A DNA stretch of 64,000 nt from assembly GCA_026826555.1 (NCBI GenBank), contig JAKSZT010053764.1:37801520-37865519 (forward strand), written 5' to 3'. This document shows positions 47,094 through 58,399 of this stretch, piece after piece. The translations under genes were made by a program, and so were the position numbers. The notes under the pieces are model-generated. The model searched no databases. It worked only from the letters and a program-made list of their open reading frames with translations, and was not told where the DNA came from. Source of the DNA: Tolypeutes matacus. Its lineage: Eukaryota > Chordata > Mammalia > Cingulata > Chlamyphoridae. Each line of letters begins with the position of its first letter. Position 1 is the first letter of the stretch.

Positions 47094-47391
47094 CAACGTG
47101 GCCTCCTCCAATGGTGTATGTCTTCCCAGATCCAGTTTGTCCATAGGCAAAGACTGTTGCATTATAGCCCTCAATGAGTGACAACACTAGTGGCTTTATA
47201 CATGTGTTATAAACTTCATCCTGAGTGGAATTTTTGCCAAAAACAAAATCAAAAGTAAAGACTCTATCTTTCCCAATGATAATTTGCTGGGTGTTTGGAA
47301 TAACTCTCACACAAACTTGATGATTATGAAGAACTTCTTTGCAAAGCAGAGGTCTAATTCTTACAGCAACTTTTACTGGTATTTCTTCCAT
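47094..47391 (-). CDS. KIF27: KIF27 first coding exon, residues 1-99 (P-loop)
   Basis: Start codon at 47,391 in a strong context (GCTGCCATGG), with an in-frame TAA nine bases upstream, so this start is fixed. The coding part is 298 nt and ends at donor 'CACGTTG|gtaaga'. It reads MEEIPVKVAVRIRPLLCKEV, LHNHQVCVRVIPNTQQIIIG and so on to the P-loop GQTGSGKT (about 84-91) and YTIGGGHV. VKVAVRIRPL is the first motor strand and FVFGKNSTQDEVY the next motif. Sequence and length agree with mammalian KIF27; the related KIF7 differs in this region. Confidence 0.98.
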
Positions 47392-47478
47392 GGCAGCTTA
47401 GATTTTACCAAATAGATTTTCTACTTAATATTCAGTATCTAGTGTGAGAAACATCCATTTTACGTAAGATCTGGATTC
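47392..47478 (-). other. KIF27: KIF27 5' UTR part of the first coding exon
   Basis: A good acceptor ('ctttattttgatacacag') precedes 87 nt of untranslated sequence, implying at least one upstream non-coding exon, probably in the CpG island 4-5 kb further up. The UTR contains a short upstream frame at 47,458-47,432 (ATG in AAAATGG context, eight codons, TGA). Confidence 0.7.
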
Positions 47479-48109
47479 CTGTGTATCAAAATAAAGACAA
47501 ATTTTAATTATTGACTTCTCTATCCTAACATATTAAATCAACTTCTGAAAGAAAGTCAAATGAAGCAGGTTTTGTTCCAATATAAAATAGCTACAAAGAG
47601 TACATCTACAGTCAAAGTATATCATTAATTTATAGATGAAATGATATGATAACTTGGATTTATTTCAAAATAATTCAAAGAGTAGAAGCCATGAATTGGT
47701 AAATGTTAAAGCTAGGTGATAAGTACATGGGATTCCATCATGCCATTCTTTCTATAGTGGTAATAAGTTTTCCAGGTCAATAATCTAAATTTGCAATAAT
47801 TAGGGAGTTGAAAATTAAGGCAAGGAAATAACTGGGGGAAATGTATAAATGTATTAAAAGCAAACCCTGTACTAGATTTTATAACTATGTATTAGAAAAT
47901 AACATCTCCTCTCTGTTACAAGTAATAGAAATAAATCTATGGTAATAATTTTAAAGATCTCTAGAAAATTTAAATATGAAACAGAATTTTTTAATTCAAA
48001 AATAATAAAAACCAACAGAAAAACTGTTTTTCCACAATTATGTTGCACTTATTTCTGAAGATCTTTAGTGGAAAAAATATATCAAAAACTAAATTGGCAG
48101 CTACACTTA

Positions 48110-49999
48110 CAATTAACAATCTGAAAATTAATAAAACAATTCCATTCACAATAATATCAAAAAGAATAAAATATTTAGGAATAAATTTAACAAAAGAAGT
48201 ATAAAACTTACACTTCTATAAAGTATTTTTGAAAGAAATTAAAGAAGATCTAAATAAACTGAAAACATCCCATGTTCGTAGACTAGAAGACTTAATATTG
48301 TTAAGATGGCAGTAATCTCCAAAGTCATGTATAGATTCAATGCAACCCCTGTCAAAATCTCAGTTGACTTCTTTGCAGAAATTCACAAGGTGATCTAATA
48401 ATTCATATTGAAACCCAAGGGACGCAAAATAGCCAAAACAATATTGAAAAAGAACAGAATTGGAGGATTCACACTTCCTTGATTTAAAACTTATTACAAA
48501 GCAACAGTAATCAAGAGAGTGTGGTACTGGCATAAGGATATACATAGAGAGATGAATGGAATAGAAGAATAGAATCCAGAAATAAACTCTCACATTTATG
48601 GGCAAGTGATTTTCCACAAGGTGCCAAGACCATCCAATGGGTAAGCATAGTCTGTTCAATAAATGGTGCTGGGACAATTGGGTATACACGTGCTTAAGAA
48701 TGATGTTGAACTCCTACCTCATATCACACACAAAATTAACTCAAAATAAATCACAGACCTAAATATAAGAGCTAAATCTATAAAATTCTTAAAAGAAAAC
48801 ACAGGGGGTTAATCTTCATGACCTTGGATGAGGCCACGGTTTCTTAGATAAGACACCAAAAGCAGAAGCAATAAGAGAAAAAATAATATACTGGACTTCA
48901 CCAAAATTAAAAACTTTTGTCTCAAAGGACATTACTAAGAAAGTGAAAAACAACCTACATTTTGGTTGAAAATCATTGCAAGTCATAAATATCAAAAATC
49001 TATAAAGAAATCCTTCAACTCAACAACAAAAAGACAAACAATCCAACTTAAAAATGGGCAAAAAACTTGAACAGACATTTCTCTAAAGATACTCAAATGG
49101 CCAAAAAGCACATGAAAAGATGAGCAACATGATTAGCCATTTAGGGAAATGCAAATCAAAACCACAATGAGAGACCACTTTACACCCCCACTAGGATGGT
49201 TATAATCAAAAAGATAGATGGGGAGCTGGTCTAGCTCAGTGGCTGACAGCCTGCTTCCCATGTTCAAGGTCCCGGGTTCAATCCCCAGTATCTCCTAAAA
49301 AAAAAAAAAAAAGACAATAACAAGTGTTAAGGATGTACATAAATTGGAACTCTCATACAATGCTGATGGGAATGTAAAATGATGCAGCTGCTTTGGAAAA
49401 CAGTCTGACAGTTCCTCAAAAAGTTAAACATTTGATCCTGCAATTCTGCTCCCAGGTATATACCCAAAAGAAATTAAAACATGTTCACACAACTTGTTCA
49501 GTGTTCATAGCAGCATTATACAAAATAACCAAAAAGTGGAAACAACTCAAATGCCCATCAACTGATGAATGGATAAACAAAATGTGGTATATCTATTAAA
49601 TGGATTATTCCACAATAAAAAGGAAGTACTGATATATCATACAACATGGATAAACCTTGAAACATTATTCTAAGGAAAGAAACCAGTTACAGAAGACCAC
49701 ATATTATAGTAATATAATTCCATTTATATGAAATGTCCAAAATAGGAAAATCTATAGAGAGAGAAAGTAGACTAATGGTTACCTAAGGCTGGGGGCAGGG
49801 AGGGAGAGGGGAGTTGGGGAGTGATAGCTAAAGGATGCAGGGTTTCTTTTGGGGATAATGTTCCAAAATTAATTGTGGTGACGGTTGAACAACTCTGATT
49901 ATACTGAAAACCACTTAAATGTATACTTTAAATGTGTGAATTGTTTGGAATGTGGATTATCTCTCAATAAAGCATTTACCAAAAAAAAAAAAAAAAAAA
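48110..49999 (+). mobile_element. 5'-truncated L1 (ORF2 3' half plus 3' UTR)
   Basis: Sense ORF2 from 'aattccattcacaataatat' and 'cttaggaataaatttaac'-like sequence, through 'gtgtggtactggcataagga', 'aaaatgggcaaaaaacttga' and 'aaatgcccatcaactgatga', to 'cactttaaatgtg'-like 3' UTR and A20. Frames are broken by many stops. It lies upstream of the first coding exon, in the long 5' intron. A SINE is inserted at 49,219-49,311. Confidence 0.85.
49219..49311 (+). repeat. short monomeric tRNA-type SINE
   Basis: 'gggagctggtctagctcagt', 'gggttcaatccccagtatc' and an A16 tail, inside the L1. Confidence 0.85.
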
Positions 50000-50057
50000 A
50001 GTAAAAGTGAAGTCAAAGACAAAAATACTTTTTTAAAAAACTAACAAAATTAAATCG

Positions 50058-50240
50058 GTAGGGAGTGGAGGTAGTTCAAGCAATTGGGCACCTCTCTCCC
50101 ACATGGGAGGCCCCAGATTCCCGGTGCCTCCTGAAAAAAAGACAAGCAAACAAGGAACAGATACAGACAGCAGACAGTGAGCACAAACAATGGTGGGGGG
50201 GGGGAGTGGAGGGGGAGAAATAAATAAATAAAAACAAATC
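50058..50240 (+). repeat. tRNA-derived SINE with ACAA-type body
   Basis: 'gggagtggaggtagttcaag', 'cccagattcccggtgcctcc' (B box partly lost), 'cagtgagcacaaacaatggt', a G10 run and 'aataaataaataaaaac'. Confidence 0.8.
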
Positions 50241-50299
50241 TTTAAACTAAACTGGTAGCCAAAATTTAAAAATGAAAAACTGTCTATGTTACCATTCAT

Positions 50300-51790
50300 T
50301 TTACACTATAAAAAAGATAACATAACAAACAAGTAACCTATGATAATGTTGGGGTGGGGCTGGGTTCCTTAGAGAAGGTGAGTCTTGAATACTCCCATTA
50401 TTAAGTAACTTAGCCGACTATTGAACTAAAACAACATTTTAAGCACTATTTACTATGGAAATGATGACATATTTAAGATCCACTGGCCTTTAAAAACCCC
50501 TGCAGCAACACTTTACATTTATAATATTGTAAGTGAGAAGAGTATTACAATAACAAAAAGCATTTACATCACTATTACAAGCCCACTAATAAAAAAAAAT
50601 ATCAGCTCCCTTGGGCTGTAAAATCCCAAAACAGAATCAATCTTTAATGGCCAAAACAAAGAGAGACACCTAACCTAGGCAATTTTCATCATTCTAATGA
50701 AATTCTCCATTGAAAAAAATATTCATATGTAATATAAACCCTGTCTTGGATCCTAAATAAATCACATGTAAAAGATTCTACAATCATTTGATCCTGGAAA
50801 CTTTTCTAAAGAAACTGCAGGGATGCTGTATGAGTTAATTCTTCCAAATATCTCTGAACACCTACATTTCATGTTTTTAATCATATAGATTCTTTTTGGA
50901 TTTTTTTTATGTCATCACATTATAACAGAAGCCATGGTCGATGTTAAACCAAACCTAACTGCTTCCAATGAAAACTGCTAATAAAAGGTTCTAAGTGTAA
51001 TTGGGATACTTTCACTTTCTTGGTTTTTATCATAGAAATATCTAGAAAGAATTTCGTTACAAAAGCAATCGAAACTCACCTATTCTAATCATTTAAAAAA
51101 TGATAAAGGCCATAAACATTGGGCTTGTAAAAATTCAGTTAACAAGAATTTACATTAAAAAAATACATAGCACTTATATGTCTTCAGATTCTGATCAATT
51201 ACAGTTATTAGAAATATATTATGTCACCAATAACCGTAAAAAAAAAAAAGTGAAATCTGATTGGCTCATAATATTTAGGGCACGCTATAGATTTTTGAAA
51301 TCTGAGCCAAGGAAAGAGAATTATTTGATCACTGATGCCATGTGATTAGTAAGGAATTGGTGTCTCCAAATACCTTTGCCATACTGGGCCCTTGGTTTTT
51401 CAGAAGTAGTGGCTGTCTAAAAATGTGGTGTGTTAATAATTAATACTGTCATAAGAAATTTCTCATCAGATGGATAGTGAGCTGCAATAGAATCTCAGAA
51501 AAGGGCCCCCATGCATAAAGAACTAGATGGAGAAGATAGGGGGTAGAAAGAAAGAAAAACGCAACAAAGATTCTCAAAATTGGAATGCGCGGTAAATGTA
51601 TCTAGGAAATGTGGGCACCCTCTCTCTTTCTCAACCATCGGGAGCTTTCACACTTCTCCAGCGCTTAGAATGTACCGGTTTCAACATCTATGTTGGAAAA
51701 TGGAGGCCTGAAGTAAAATGAAACTCCCAGTGACGATGGGCCTTTGCGTCCTTCTCCACAGCCCGCCATCAGAAGTATAAAAATTAGATA
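50300..51790. other. KIF27: 5' intron / promoter-proximal stretch without recognised element
   Basis: AT-rich, with no exon or repeat I can support. It includes a CCAAT-type 'ctgattggctc' (51,257-51,267). Confidence 0.4.
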
Positions 51791-52256
51791 TACATAGGAT
51801 GCGACTCAGTGGGGTTTGGTCCGATGTTCTCGCGCGTTCAGGCTCTTCTACCTAAACCCGGACAGGACCAAACTTCCCACCGGAAGGGGCGCTCTGCTCC
51901 GGCCGTCGCCTCTAGTCCCAGCCCCGACCCAAGGCCCCCTCGGGCGCCCTCCTCTGCCTCGCCGGCGTCCCAACCGCCCCCGGAGCGCCGCCCGCGGCGG
52001 CCCTCAACCCCCGGCCGGCGTCACTCCTCCCAACGGCGGGCCGGGACCCGGCGCCGCGGGCCGGAAGGCCGGCCAGGAGCGGCGGCGGCAGTGGCGGCAA
52101 GTGGAAGGGCGCCCATCCCGCTCCGCCTGGCCCGCCCGGCCCGGCCCGGCCCGCCACGCACTGACCGGCTCGGGAAAGCCCCGGTCTCCGGCGGCGAGCG
52201 CAGGACTGCTCAGTTTCGCCCTGCTGCGCTGCCGCCCGCACCTTTTGTTGTCGTCG

Positions 52257-52270
52257 GTTCTCCCAGCAAC
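52257..52270 (+). promoter_or_regulatory. candidate RFX X-box
   Basis: GTTCTCCCAGCAAC resembles the palindromic X-box GTTRCC-NN-RGYAAC: the right half is perfect, the left half has two mismatches. KIF27 is a ciliary gene and such genes are typically RFX targets, so the position in its promoter is plausible. Binding is inference. Confidence 0.4.
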
Positions 52271-52325
52271 GGGCGAAGCCCGCCGCTCACATGCGCCCCC
52301 TCCCGGCCGCTGCGTCTGGGCCTGG

Positions 52326-52395
52326 CCCGCCCCGCCCCGCCCCGCCCCGCCCCGCCCCGCCCGGTTCCTCTCCGGCCCCGCCCCGGCCCCGCCCC
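52326..52395. repeat. (CCCCG)n-like GC-box array
   Basis: About eight units of CCCCG/CCCGC with interruptions, all potential SP1-type sites. Confidence 0.85.
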
Positions 52396-52529
52396 GCAGG
52401 GGAGGAGCTGACCCCACCTCACCGCTTCTATACAAACCCGCCAACCGTACTGAGTGTCAAGTAGGCATCCTCGAGTTAGTAAAATGATTGTGAGCAAGAT
52501 TCCACATTGCGTTTTAATATTTTGGCAAC

Positions 52530-53110
52530 CGTATAGTATTTTTTTTAATTGAGGTTAAATTCACATAACATAAAATTAACCATTTTAAAGTGCACAATTG
52601 CGTGACATTTAGTACGTTCAGTGTTGTGCAACTACCGTCTCTACTTCGAAAACATTTTCGTTACTCCAAAAGTAAATCCTGTACCCATAAAGCTATCAGT
52701 TCTCATAATCCCTACCTCTAGCTCCTGAAAACCACTAATCTGCTTTCTGTCTCTATGGATTTACCTATTTTGGGCATTTCATATAAATGGAATCATATGT
52801 GTGACCTTTTGTATCTGGCTTCTTTCACTTAGCATAATGTTTTCAGCGTCATCCACGTTGTAGCATGTATCAAAACTTTATTCCTTTTTATGACTGAATA
52901 ATATTCCTTTGTATAAATATACCACACTGTTTATCATTCATCTGTTGATAGACATTTGGTTTGCTTCCATCTTTCAGCTGTTGTGAATAGTATTGTTATG
53001 AACGAACATTCATGTGCAAGTATTTGAGCACCTGTTTTCAGTTCTTCTAGGCATATACCTAGGAATAGAATTTCTGGGTCATACTGTAATTTTATGTTTA
53101 ACTTTGACAA
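52530..53110 (-). repeat. L1 3' end, antisense
   Basis: 'ttgaggttaaattcacataa', 'accattttaaagtgcacaat', 'gttgtgcaactaccgtc', 'tggaatcatatgtgtga', 'ttcacttagcataatg' and 'gaataatattcctttgta' form the complement of an old L1 end. It abuts the CpG island on the upstream side. Confidence 0.85.
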
Positions 53111-53678
53111 TTTAGTTCTAAATGTATCAGTGCTCCTGGTTTTAGTAACACAATCTAAGCATCTTCAAAAAGCATTTCTTCTTTGATGAAACTGGAGTGT
53201 GTGTGTGTGGAGGAAGCTGCCCACATATTAAATTCAATTAATTTGAATAAAAATATTCAAAGAAGTGAATTTGTTAATTATGTTGCATTTTTAGAACTCT
53301 TAAAAAAAACAACAACATTGTGACTGTAAATTGATAGGTCAGACTGGCCCGCTGGCAAAAATTCAATAAATAATAGTAAGAATTTAAGCTTGAGAATATG
53401 AAGAAAGGCTCTGCAGCAGGTCTGAAATGTCCACACATCTGGGGAGAAGGTCAGCAAATGCCTAACAGGATTTGAGTGGGACATTCCATTGCCCCAGAAT
53501 TTGTGTCCTGAGTCCAAAATTGCAGGGAAGGGGTCATTTAAGTTCTTCACATTGTAAAGAGAGTGCCAGTCATTAGGGCCAGATACTACCCCCCAGGGTT
53601 TACAGCACAGTTAAGCTAGTTCCATCCCAACTCCAACCCTGTGTCACTTTAAAGTCTTTGTAAGAGGAACTTGGGGGT
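53111..53678. other. intergenic stretch without recognised element
   Basis: No gene or clear repeat apart from a short (GT)n at 53,199. Confidence 0.4.
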
Positions 53679-54329
53679 TGTGGCAGTTTGATATTATTTA
53701 TGAATTCCAAAAAGAGATACAGATTATGTTTGTAAACTGGTCTGTTCCTCTGGGTATGATACCCTTTGATTGACTTAAATTTAAAGGCTTTACATTTACT
53801 TGATTAAATCAAGATTAAGGCTTTGATTTGACCATGTCATTAGGACATGCAAGGTTCAGTCCCCGCACCCTTGGTAGGCTATACAAACGGACACTCACAC
53901 AGAAGAACACAAAGGAATGGAGAGAGCTCCAAAGACATGGAAGAGGAGAGAACTTGTCAGCTTTGATCCTGCGGCCCCGGGAAAAGAGATGAGCCATTTG
54001 CCTGATGGTTTACAGCTGACCTTGTGAAGAGACCAGAGCAGCTGAACCCAGAAAGAAACGAGCCCTCCAGCCTACAGATGAGATCAGAAGAAGCTGGGCC
54101 CATGGAGCCTTAAGAGGAAAGAGGAAGGCTGAACCCTCACAGATATTGGCAGCCATCTTGCTTCAACATGTGGCAACAGACATTTGGTGAGAAAGTACCT
54201 CTTATGGTGCCTTGAGTTGGACTTTTTAGGACCTTGTAACTGTAAGCTTCTACCCCAAATAAATATGCTTTATAAAAGCCAACAGATTTCTGGTACTTTG
54301 CATCAGCACCTCTTTGGCTGACTAATACA
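53679..54329 (+). mobile_element. solo LTR (MaLR/ERVL-like)
   Basis: Starts TGTGGCAGTTTGATATT and ends 'gactaataca'. It contains 'gagaccagagcagctgaacc', 'gcagccatcttgcttcaaca' and 'ccccaaataaatatgc'. The flanks 'ggggt' and 'ggagt' could be a 5-bp duplication with one change. It is about 620-650 bp like its relatives at 8,848 and 54,824. A solo LTR rather than part of a provirus is the simplest reading. Confidence 0.78.
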
Positions 54330-54823
54330 GGAGTGGTAAGGGAGAGAGTCAAAGGGTCTTGGGCTTTGTGAGGTGGGGAGTAGAAGGTTCACAGGTAAGA
54401 GGCTTCCTTCCTAAAGCCCAGTCAAAGGAGGCTCTGAGAGTAAACTGTAGAGCCAGGGATAGCAGCAAAAGGAGAATACTGGCCTTCTGGTTGGACGCCC
54501 ATGATGGGAAGAGAGGTATTGATGGATTTCTGTGCCTCTCTGGACTGGAGAGAAGTGATTGAATAGCAGGGCAGAGGCGGCACTGGAGTGAAACAGCCTG
54601 CCCTCACACCATTTGGCAGGGCAAGGTATGTGTGATTTTCCCATGGTCCAAATGGATCCCTTGGAAAGCTTAAGCCCCATGAGGATTGTCTTGAGGGTTT
54701 CTTCTGGGAAAGGATGCCCAGCAGCAAGAGGCAGTGGAGTGAATTGCCAATGGAAGGAGTTGGATTTGGGACTAGTAGAAGAAATTGAGCCAGAGGGGGA
54801 TCCTCCACTTGAGGGAACCACGC
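54330..54823. other. ~490 bp between two LTRs, unclassified
   Basis: Purine-rich on the plus strand ('gggcttgtgaggtggggag'-like stretches) with no conserved coding motif I can identify. It might be a remnant of an LTR element interior or plain host DNA. Confidence 0.35.
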
Positions 54824-55417
54824 TGTGGCAGTTTGAAATTATTTTATCAATCCCCCAAAGAGAAAGATTATGTTTGTGGCCTAAATCCATCCCTGTAGGT
54901 GTCAGACTCTTTCAATTGGACTAAATCAGTGAGGCGTGACTCAAGTTGAATCTCCGCCCTCTTGCTGGGTCTGATATAAACAGAGACACACAGGAAAAGT
55001 GAGCTCCACCATATCTGATCCTGCCATGTGAAAGAAAGGAGAGGCTAAAATCTCTGAGGCCCAGGGAAAGATGAGCCATATGCCTGATAGCTTGCAGCTA
55101 AACTCAGGAAGAAGATGGAGCAGCTGAGCCTGAGAGAGGAGGCCTGGTAAAAGACAAGTCCTATGCCTGGTTGCCCTCAGCTGAGCTCTGGGAGACAGTA
55201 CAGCCCAGATGAGATGGCAGAGACCTAGGCAGATATTGCCACCATCTTGCTTCAACACGTAGCAGCTGACTCTAAAGAGAAAGCACCTTTTATGGTGCTT
55301 TAAGTTGGACTTTTCACAGCTTTGGAACTGTAAGCATTTACCCCAAATAAATCCCCTTTATAAAAGCCAAACCATTTCTGGCACTGTGCATCAGCAGCTC
55401 TTTGGCAAACTAAAACA
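54824..55417 (+). mobile_element. LTR (MaLR/ERVL-like), diverged subfamily
   Basis: Starts TGTGGCAGTTTGAAATT and ends 'ctaaaaca'. Shared marks with the two other copies: 'gccaccatcttgcttcaaca', 'ccccaaataaatccc' and 'tctggcactgtgcatcagca'. Markedly different inside, so probably a separate insertion. No sure duplication ('cacgc' against 'catgg'). Confidence 0.7.
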
Positions 55418-55689
55418 CATGGCTTGCAGGTCCTCTGAAGAATTCTACATATGCCCCATGGGGGAGCCAGCTTTTGGACCCCTGTCCCCATAGAAGACAT
55501 CAATGGCCAGTGAGTTTTAGCAAAGATGCCACAACCAAAAGAAGATTATAGCTAGACCCAATTAAGTAAAGAAACATTTGCCCATTTCTCCTAAAACTAC
55601 GCCCCCCGCCCATTTCCAGAGGAATTAGATTCAGAAAAGATTAGGAAGTTGAAAGGAAACAACAGATCATTCCCCTTCTCCAACTTTAT

Positions 55690-55877
55690 TTTATTTTATT
55701 TTTTTTAAAGATTTTTATTTATTTATTCATTTATCCCCCCGCTGCTGCTTGCGCTCGCTGGGTCAGCCAACCACGCCGTGTGGGCGGGCCCGCCTTCACC
55801 AGGAGGCCCCGGGAACCGAACCCAGGGCCTCCCATATGGCAAACGGGAGCCCCACTGATTGAGCCACAGCCGCCCCC
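55690..55877 (-). repeat. young DAS-type SINE, antisense
   Basis: T-rich left end, 'gctcgctgggtcagccaacc', 'gggaaccgaacccagggcct' and 'gattgagccacagccgcccccc'. 'ccttctccaacttta' flanks both sides. Confidence 0.92.
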
Positions 55878-56212
55878 CACCTTCTCCAACTTTAAAATCC
55901 TTTTAATGTTAGTATAATGGTGATCTTTCCCTTCATATCTTGAGCAGAGAGAGGAGAAGCCTTATACTTACAAAGACGAGGTTTCTGTGCCATCATTTTT
56001 CCTTTGGCTCCTTAGTTTAGTATAGAGAAGAATAGCTTTGTTAATGAAATATAGGGTGTGGATTCCATCCACCCAGGCCAGGTGGATTTACTTGGCCCTA
56101 TGGTCAAACTGGTGAAACAGTTTCCACCATATCCACAATCTTCCACACTCACGAGGGGAATCTTGGGAGAACAGGAAAGATCAATCATCACAATGTGGAA
56201 AACAGGCCTTGG

Positions 56213-56455
56213 ATAGTGGCTTTCAAATTTGACCATGAGCTACAATAAGAAATACATCTGACATTATGACCCAATTCATACGTTTACAAATGAAAAAAAT
56301 AGTTAAAAAAAATATGTACCCATAGTAAGTTCAAAAAACAATGATATCTTCTATTTTAGTCTATTGTATTTCAATTTTTTAAAATGTTGACTGCAACTCT
56401 CTAAATTGATTTCATGACCCACTAATAGATTGCAACGTATAGTTTGAAATATTTG
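56213..56455 (+). repeat. hAT-type MITE relic
   Basis: 'atagtggctttcaaatttga' at the left and 'gcaacgtatagtttgaaata' at the right look like eroded hAT termini. 'ttatgacccaattcata' and 'catgacccactaatag' are internal marks of an old nonautonomous family. Confidence 0.5.
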
Positions 56456-56529
56456 GGTCTACAAGTGAGAATCTGGCTGATAATGGATCACAGATGACAT
56501 TTTCATCTACTAAATAGCCTTACTTATGT

Positions 56530-57110
56530 ATTATTTTAGTTATCTATTGCTGCAAAACAAATTACCCCAAAAGTTAGAGGCTTAAAACAATTCACATTTC
56601 TTATCTCGCAGTTTCTGAGGGTCAGGAATCTGGGCGTGGCTTAGTTGGGTCCTTAAGGTCTCTCATGAGGCTGCAATCAAGGCATTGGTCCAGATTCTCT
56701 CACAAGGTGGCAATCAGGGTATCAGCCAGGGCTGTGGTCATCTCAGAGTTCAACTGGAGCAGAACCTGCTTCCAAGCTCACTTAGTGGTTGTTGGCAGGA
56801 TTCAGTTCCTTAAGGGTGGTTGAACTGAGTAAGTCAGTTCCTTGCTGGCTGTTGCCCAGAGTCTATCACCAGTTCTTGACAGGTGGTCTTCTCCATCATA
56901 TCAAGCACTTTCAAGAAGAGCCAGGGGAAGAACATCAGCAAGACAGAAGCCAGAGTCTATGGTAACTAATCAGCAAAGTGACACCCCATCACTTTTGCCA
57001 TCTTCTATTCATTAGAAGCAAGTCACTAGATCCAGCCCACACTCAAGGGGAGATTTCTCACCAGTAGAATATAAACAACATGATGTGCTCCATTTACTTT
57101 CAGGTCTGGC
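56530..57110. repeat. ancient interspersed repeat, class uncertain
   Basis: 'ttatctattgctgcaaaaca', 'aattaccccaaaagttagag', 'gcttaaaacaattcacattt' and 'gtcaggaatctgggcgtggc' are a common ancient mammalian repeat start. I recognise the pattern but not the exact family. Confidence 0.55.
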
Positions 57111-57479
57111 CCATAAAAATTCCCATACAAAATCCACTTCTATCAGCTTGATATTGATGTATCCATCTCTGCACTCCTCCCTCCCTGGAAGATCCCATCA
57201 CCCACCCTGAACCCCTAAGGACTGTTACATGAGCAAGGAATAAACTATTGTGTTTGAACCATTATATACTTGTAGAGATATTTCTACAAGGCTGGGGTAA
57301 CAATGGATTACAGTGTTAGGATAATTAGCATTACCCTAACTAATACAGTAGCTAATATCTACTTAGTGCTAGGCACTGGGATAAGTATTCAGAAAATTAG
57401 GGAAAACACTGAAGATTCCCCCTCTTACAGAACTTAAAGTCAAATGGTTCCCATGGGTACCTCAAACTCAGTATATCTA

Positions 57480-57870
57480 AAATGAAATTACACTTCGGCC
57501 CCTAATACTTTTCCTATTCCTTTTTCTCTCTCACAGATGGTGCTGCCATCACCCCCCTAGCTATCCATTCTAAAGACCTGAAGTCACTCTAGTTCCTCTG
57601 TCCCTCGCCCCATGCCCCACTCTAATCCCAAATTTTCTGATTTTACATCTAAATATTTCCCAAGTCTGTTTCTTCAACTCCCCTTGTTTCTATCTCTAGT
57701 TCAAGGTTTCACAATCACTCACCTAGATTACCACAACAGCCTACCAATTAGTCCCCTTGTCTCCAATCTCACCCTCTCATCCTCTGTCCCTGCTAGAGTG
57801 ATCTAAGTAGGGTATAAATCTAACCATGTCTCTCTTCTGCTTAAAACTTTTCTGTAATGACATGGAAATA
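57480..57870 (-). repeat. ancient repeat, same family as 41,505-42,580 in reverse
   Basis: 'cacctagattaccacaacag', 'cctaccaattagtcccct' and 'gctagagtgatctaa' correspond, as reverse complement, to the middle of the repeat at 41,505-42,580. Confidence 0.5.
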
Positions 57871-58399
57871 TCGTGCTTTAGCAGCTGGAATAAGAAATCT
57901 CTGCACAGAGAGGCACAATTTTGCTGAGAAGAGGCATTGCTAGCCTTCTCCCAGGAGGAAGATAAGCCTTCAGGGCCTGGGTTTGATTTGGTTGGCACCC
58001 AGACTTCATTGCTAGCAGGAGACCAGGAGAGGAATTATTTGACTGCTCTTGAGAAAAAATGAGGATGGTGGGGGAAGGGGAGGGTGTTGAGAGAAGGCTG
58101 TAGCAGAGAAAGGGAAGAGGATGGCTGATGAGGGAATTCAAGGGAGAATGGAATTGGTTAATGAGGACCTTTAGGTTGCATGCTGTGAGGTGTGCAATGT
58201 GAGCCCCTTTTTTTCTCCCCCCCTGCAACATCTTCAGTAAGGTCTACATAGGTAACTGACACATTTGTGACAGAAGATTTTTTGGAGAAACTTAAAGATG
58301 TGCCTATTCCAAGTCCAGTTGGGGATTGGACAAAAACAGAGATTGAGGATGTGGACCTAGAAAGCAGAGGATTAGAAGAAAGCTGAAGTTGGATTGCAC

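Larger units (their letters stand above)
51800..52440 (-). promoter_or_regulatory. KIF27: CpG-island promoter of KIF27
   Basis: About 640 bp of very GC-rich, CpG-dense sequence in an otherwise AT-rich region, 4.4-5 kb upstream of the start codon. It has no TATA box at an obvious place. Seen motifs: an inverted pair of ETS cores CTTCCCACCGGAAG (51,873-51,886), another CCGGAAG near 52,061, many GC boxes in a (CCCCG)n run (52,326-52,370) and a near-match to the RFX X-box (52,257-52,270). The non-coding first exon and its donor should lie here; candidate donors on the minus strand include 'AGCG|gtgagg' near 52,423 and 'CAT|gtgagc' near 52,288, but I cannot choose. Long frames in this region on both strands are GC-composition artefacts. 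Confidence 0.85.

Noticed and set aside
51809..52497. Long open frames (up to ~220 codons) on both strands of the CpG island
   Set aside because: They are proline/arginine/alanine-rich, overlap in several frames and come from GC composition and the (CCCCG)n run; no conserved domain and no matching downstream exon.
54411..54890. A ~159-codon minus-strand frame between two LTRs
   Set aside because: No recognisable retroviral or host protein motif, no splice context, overlaps the LTR start.
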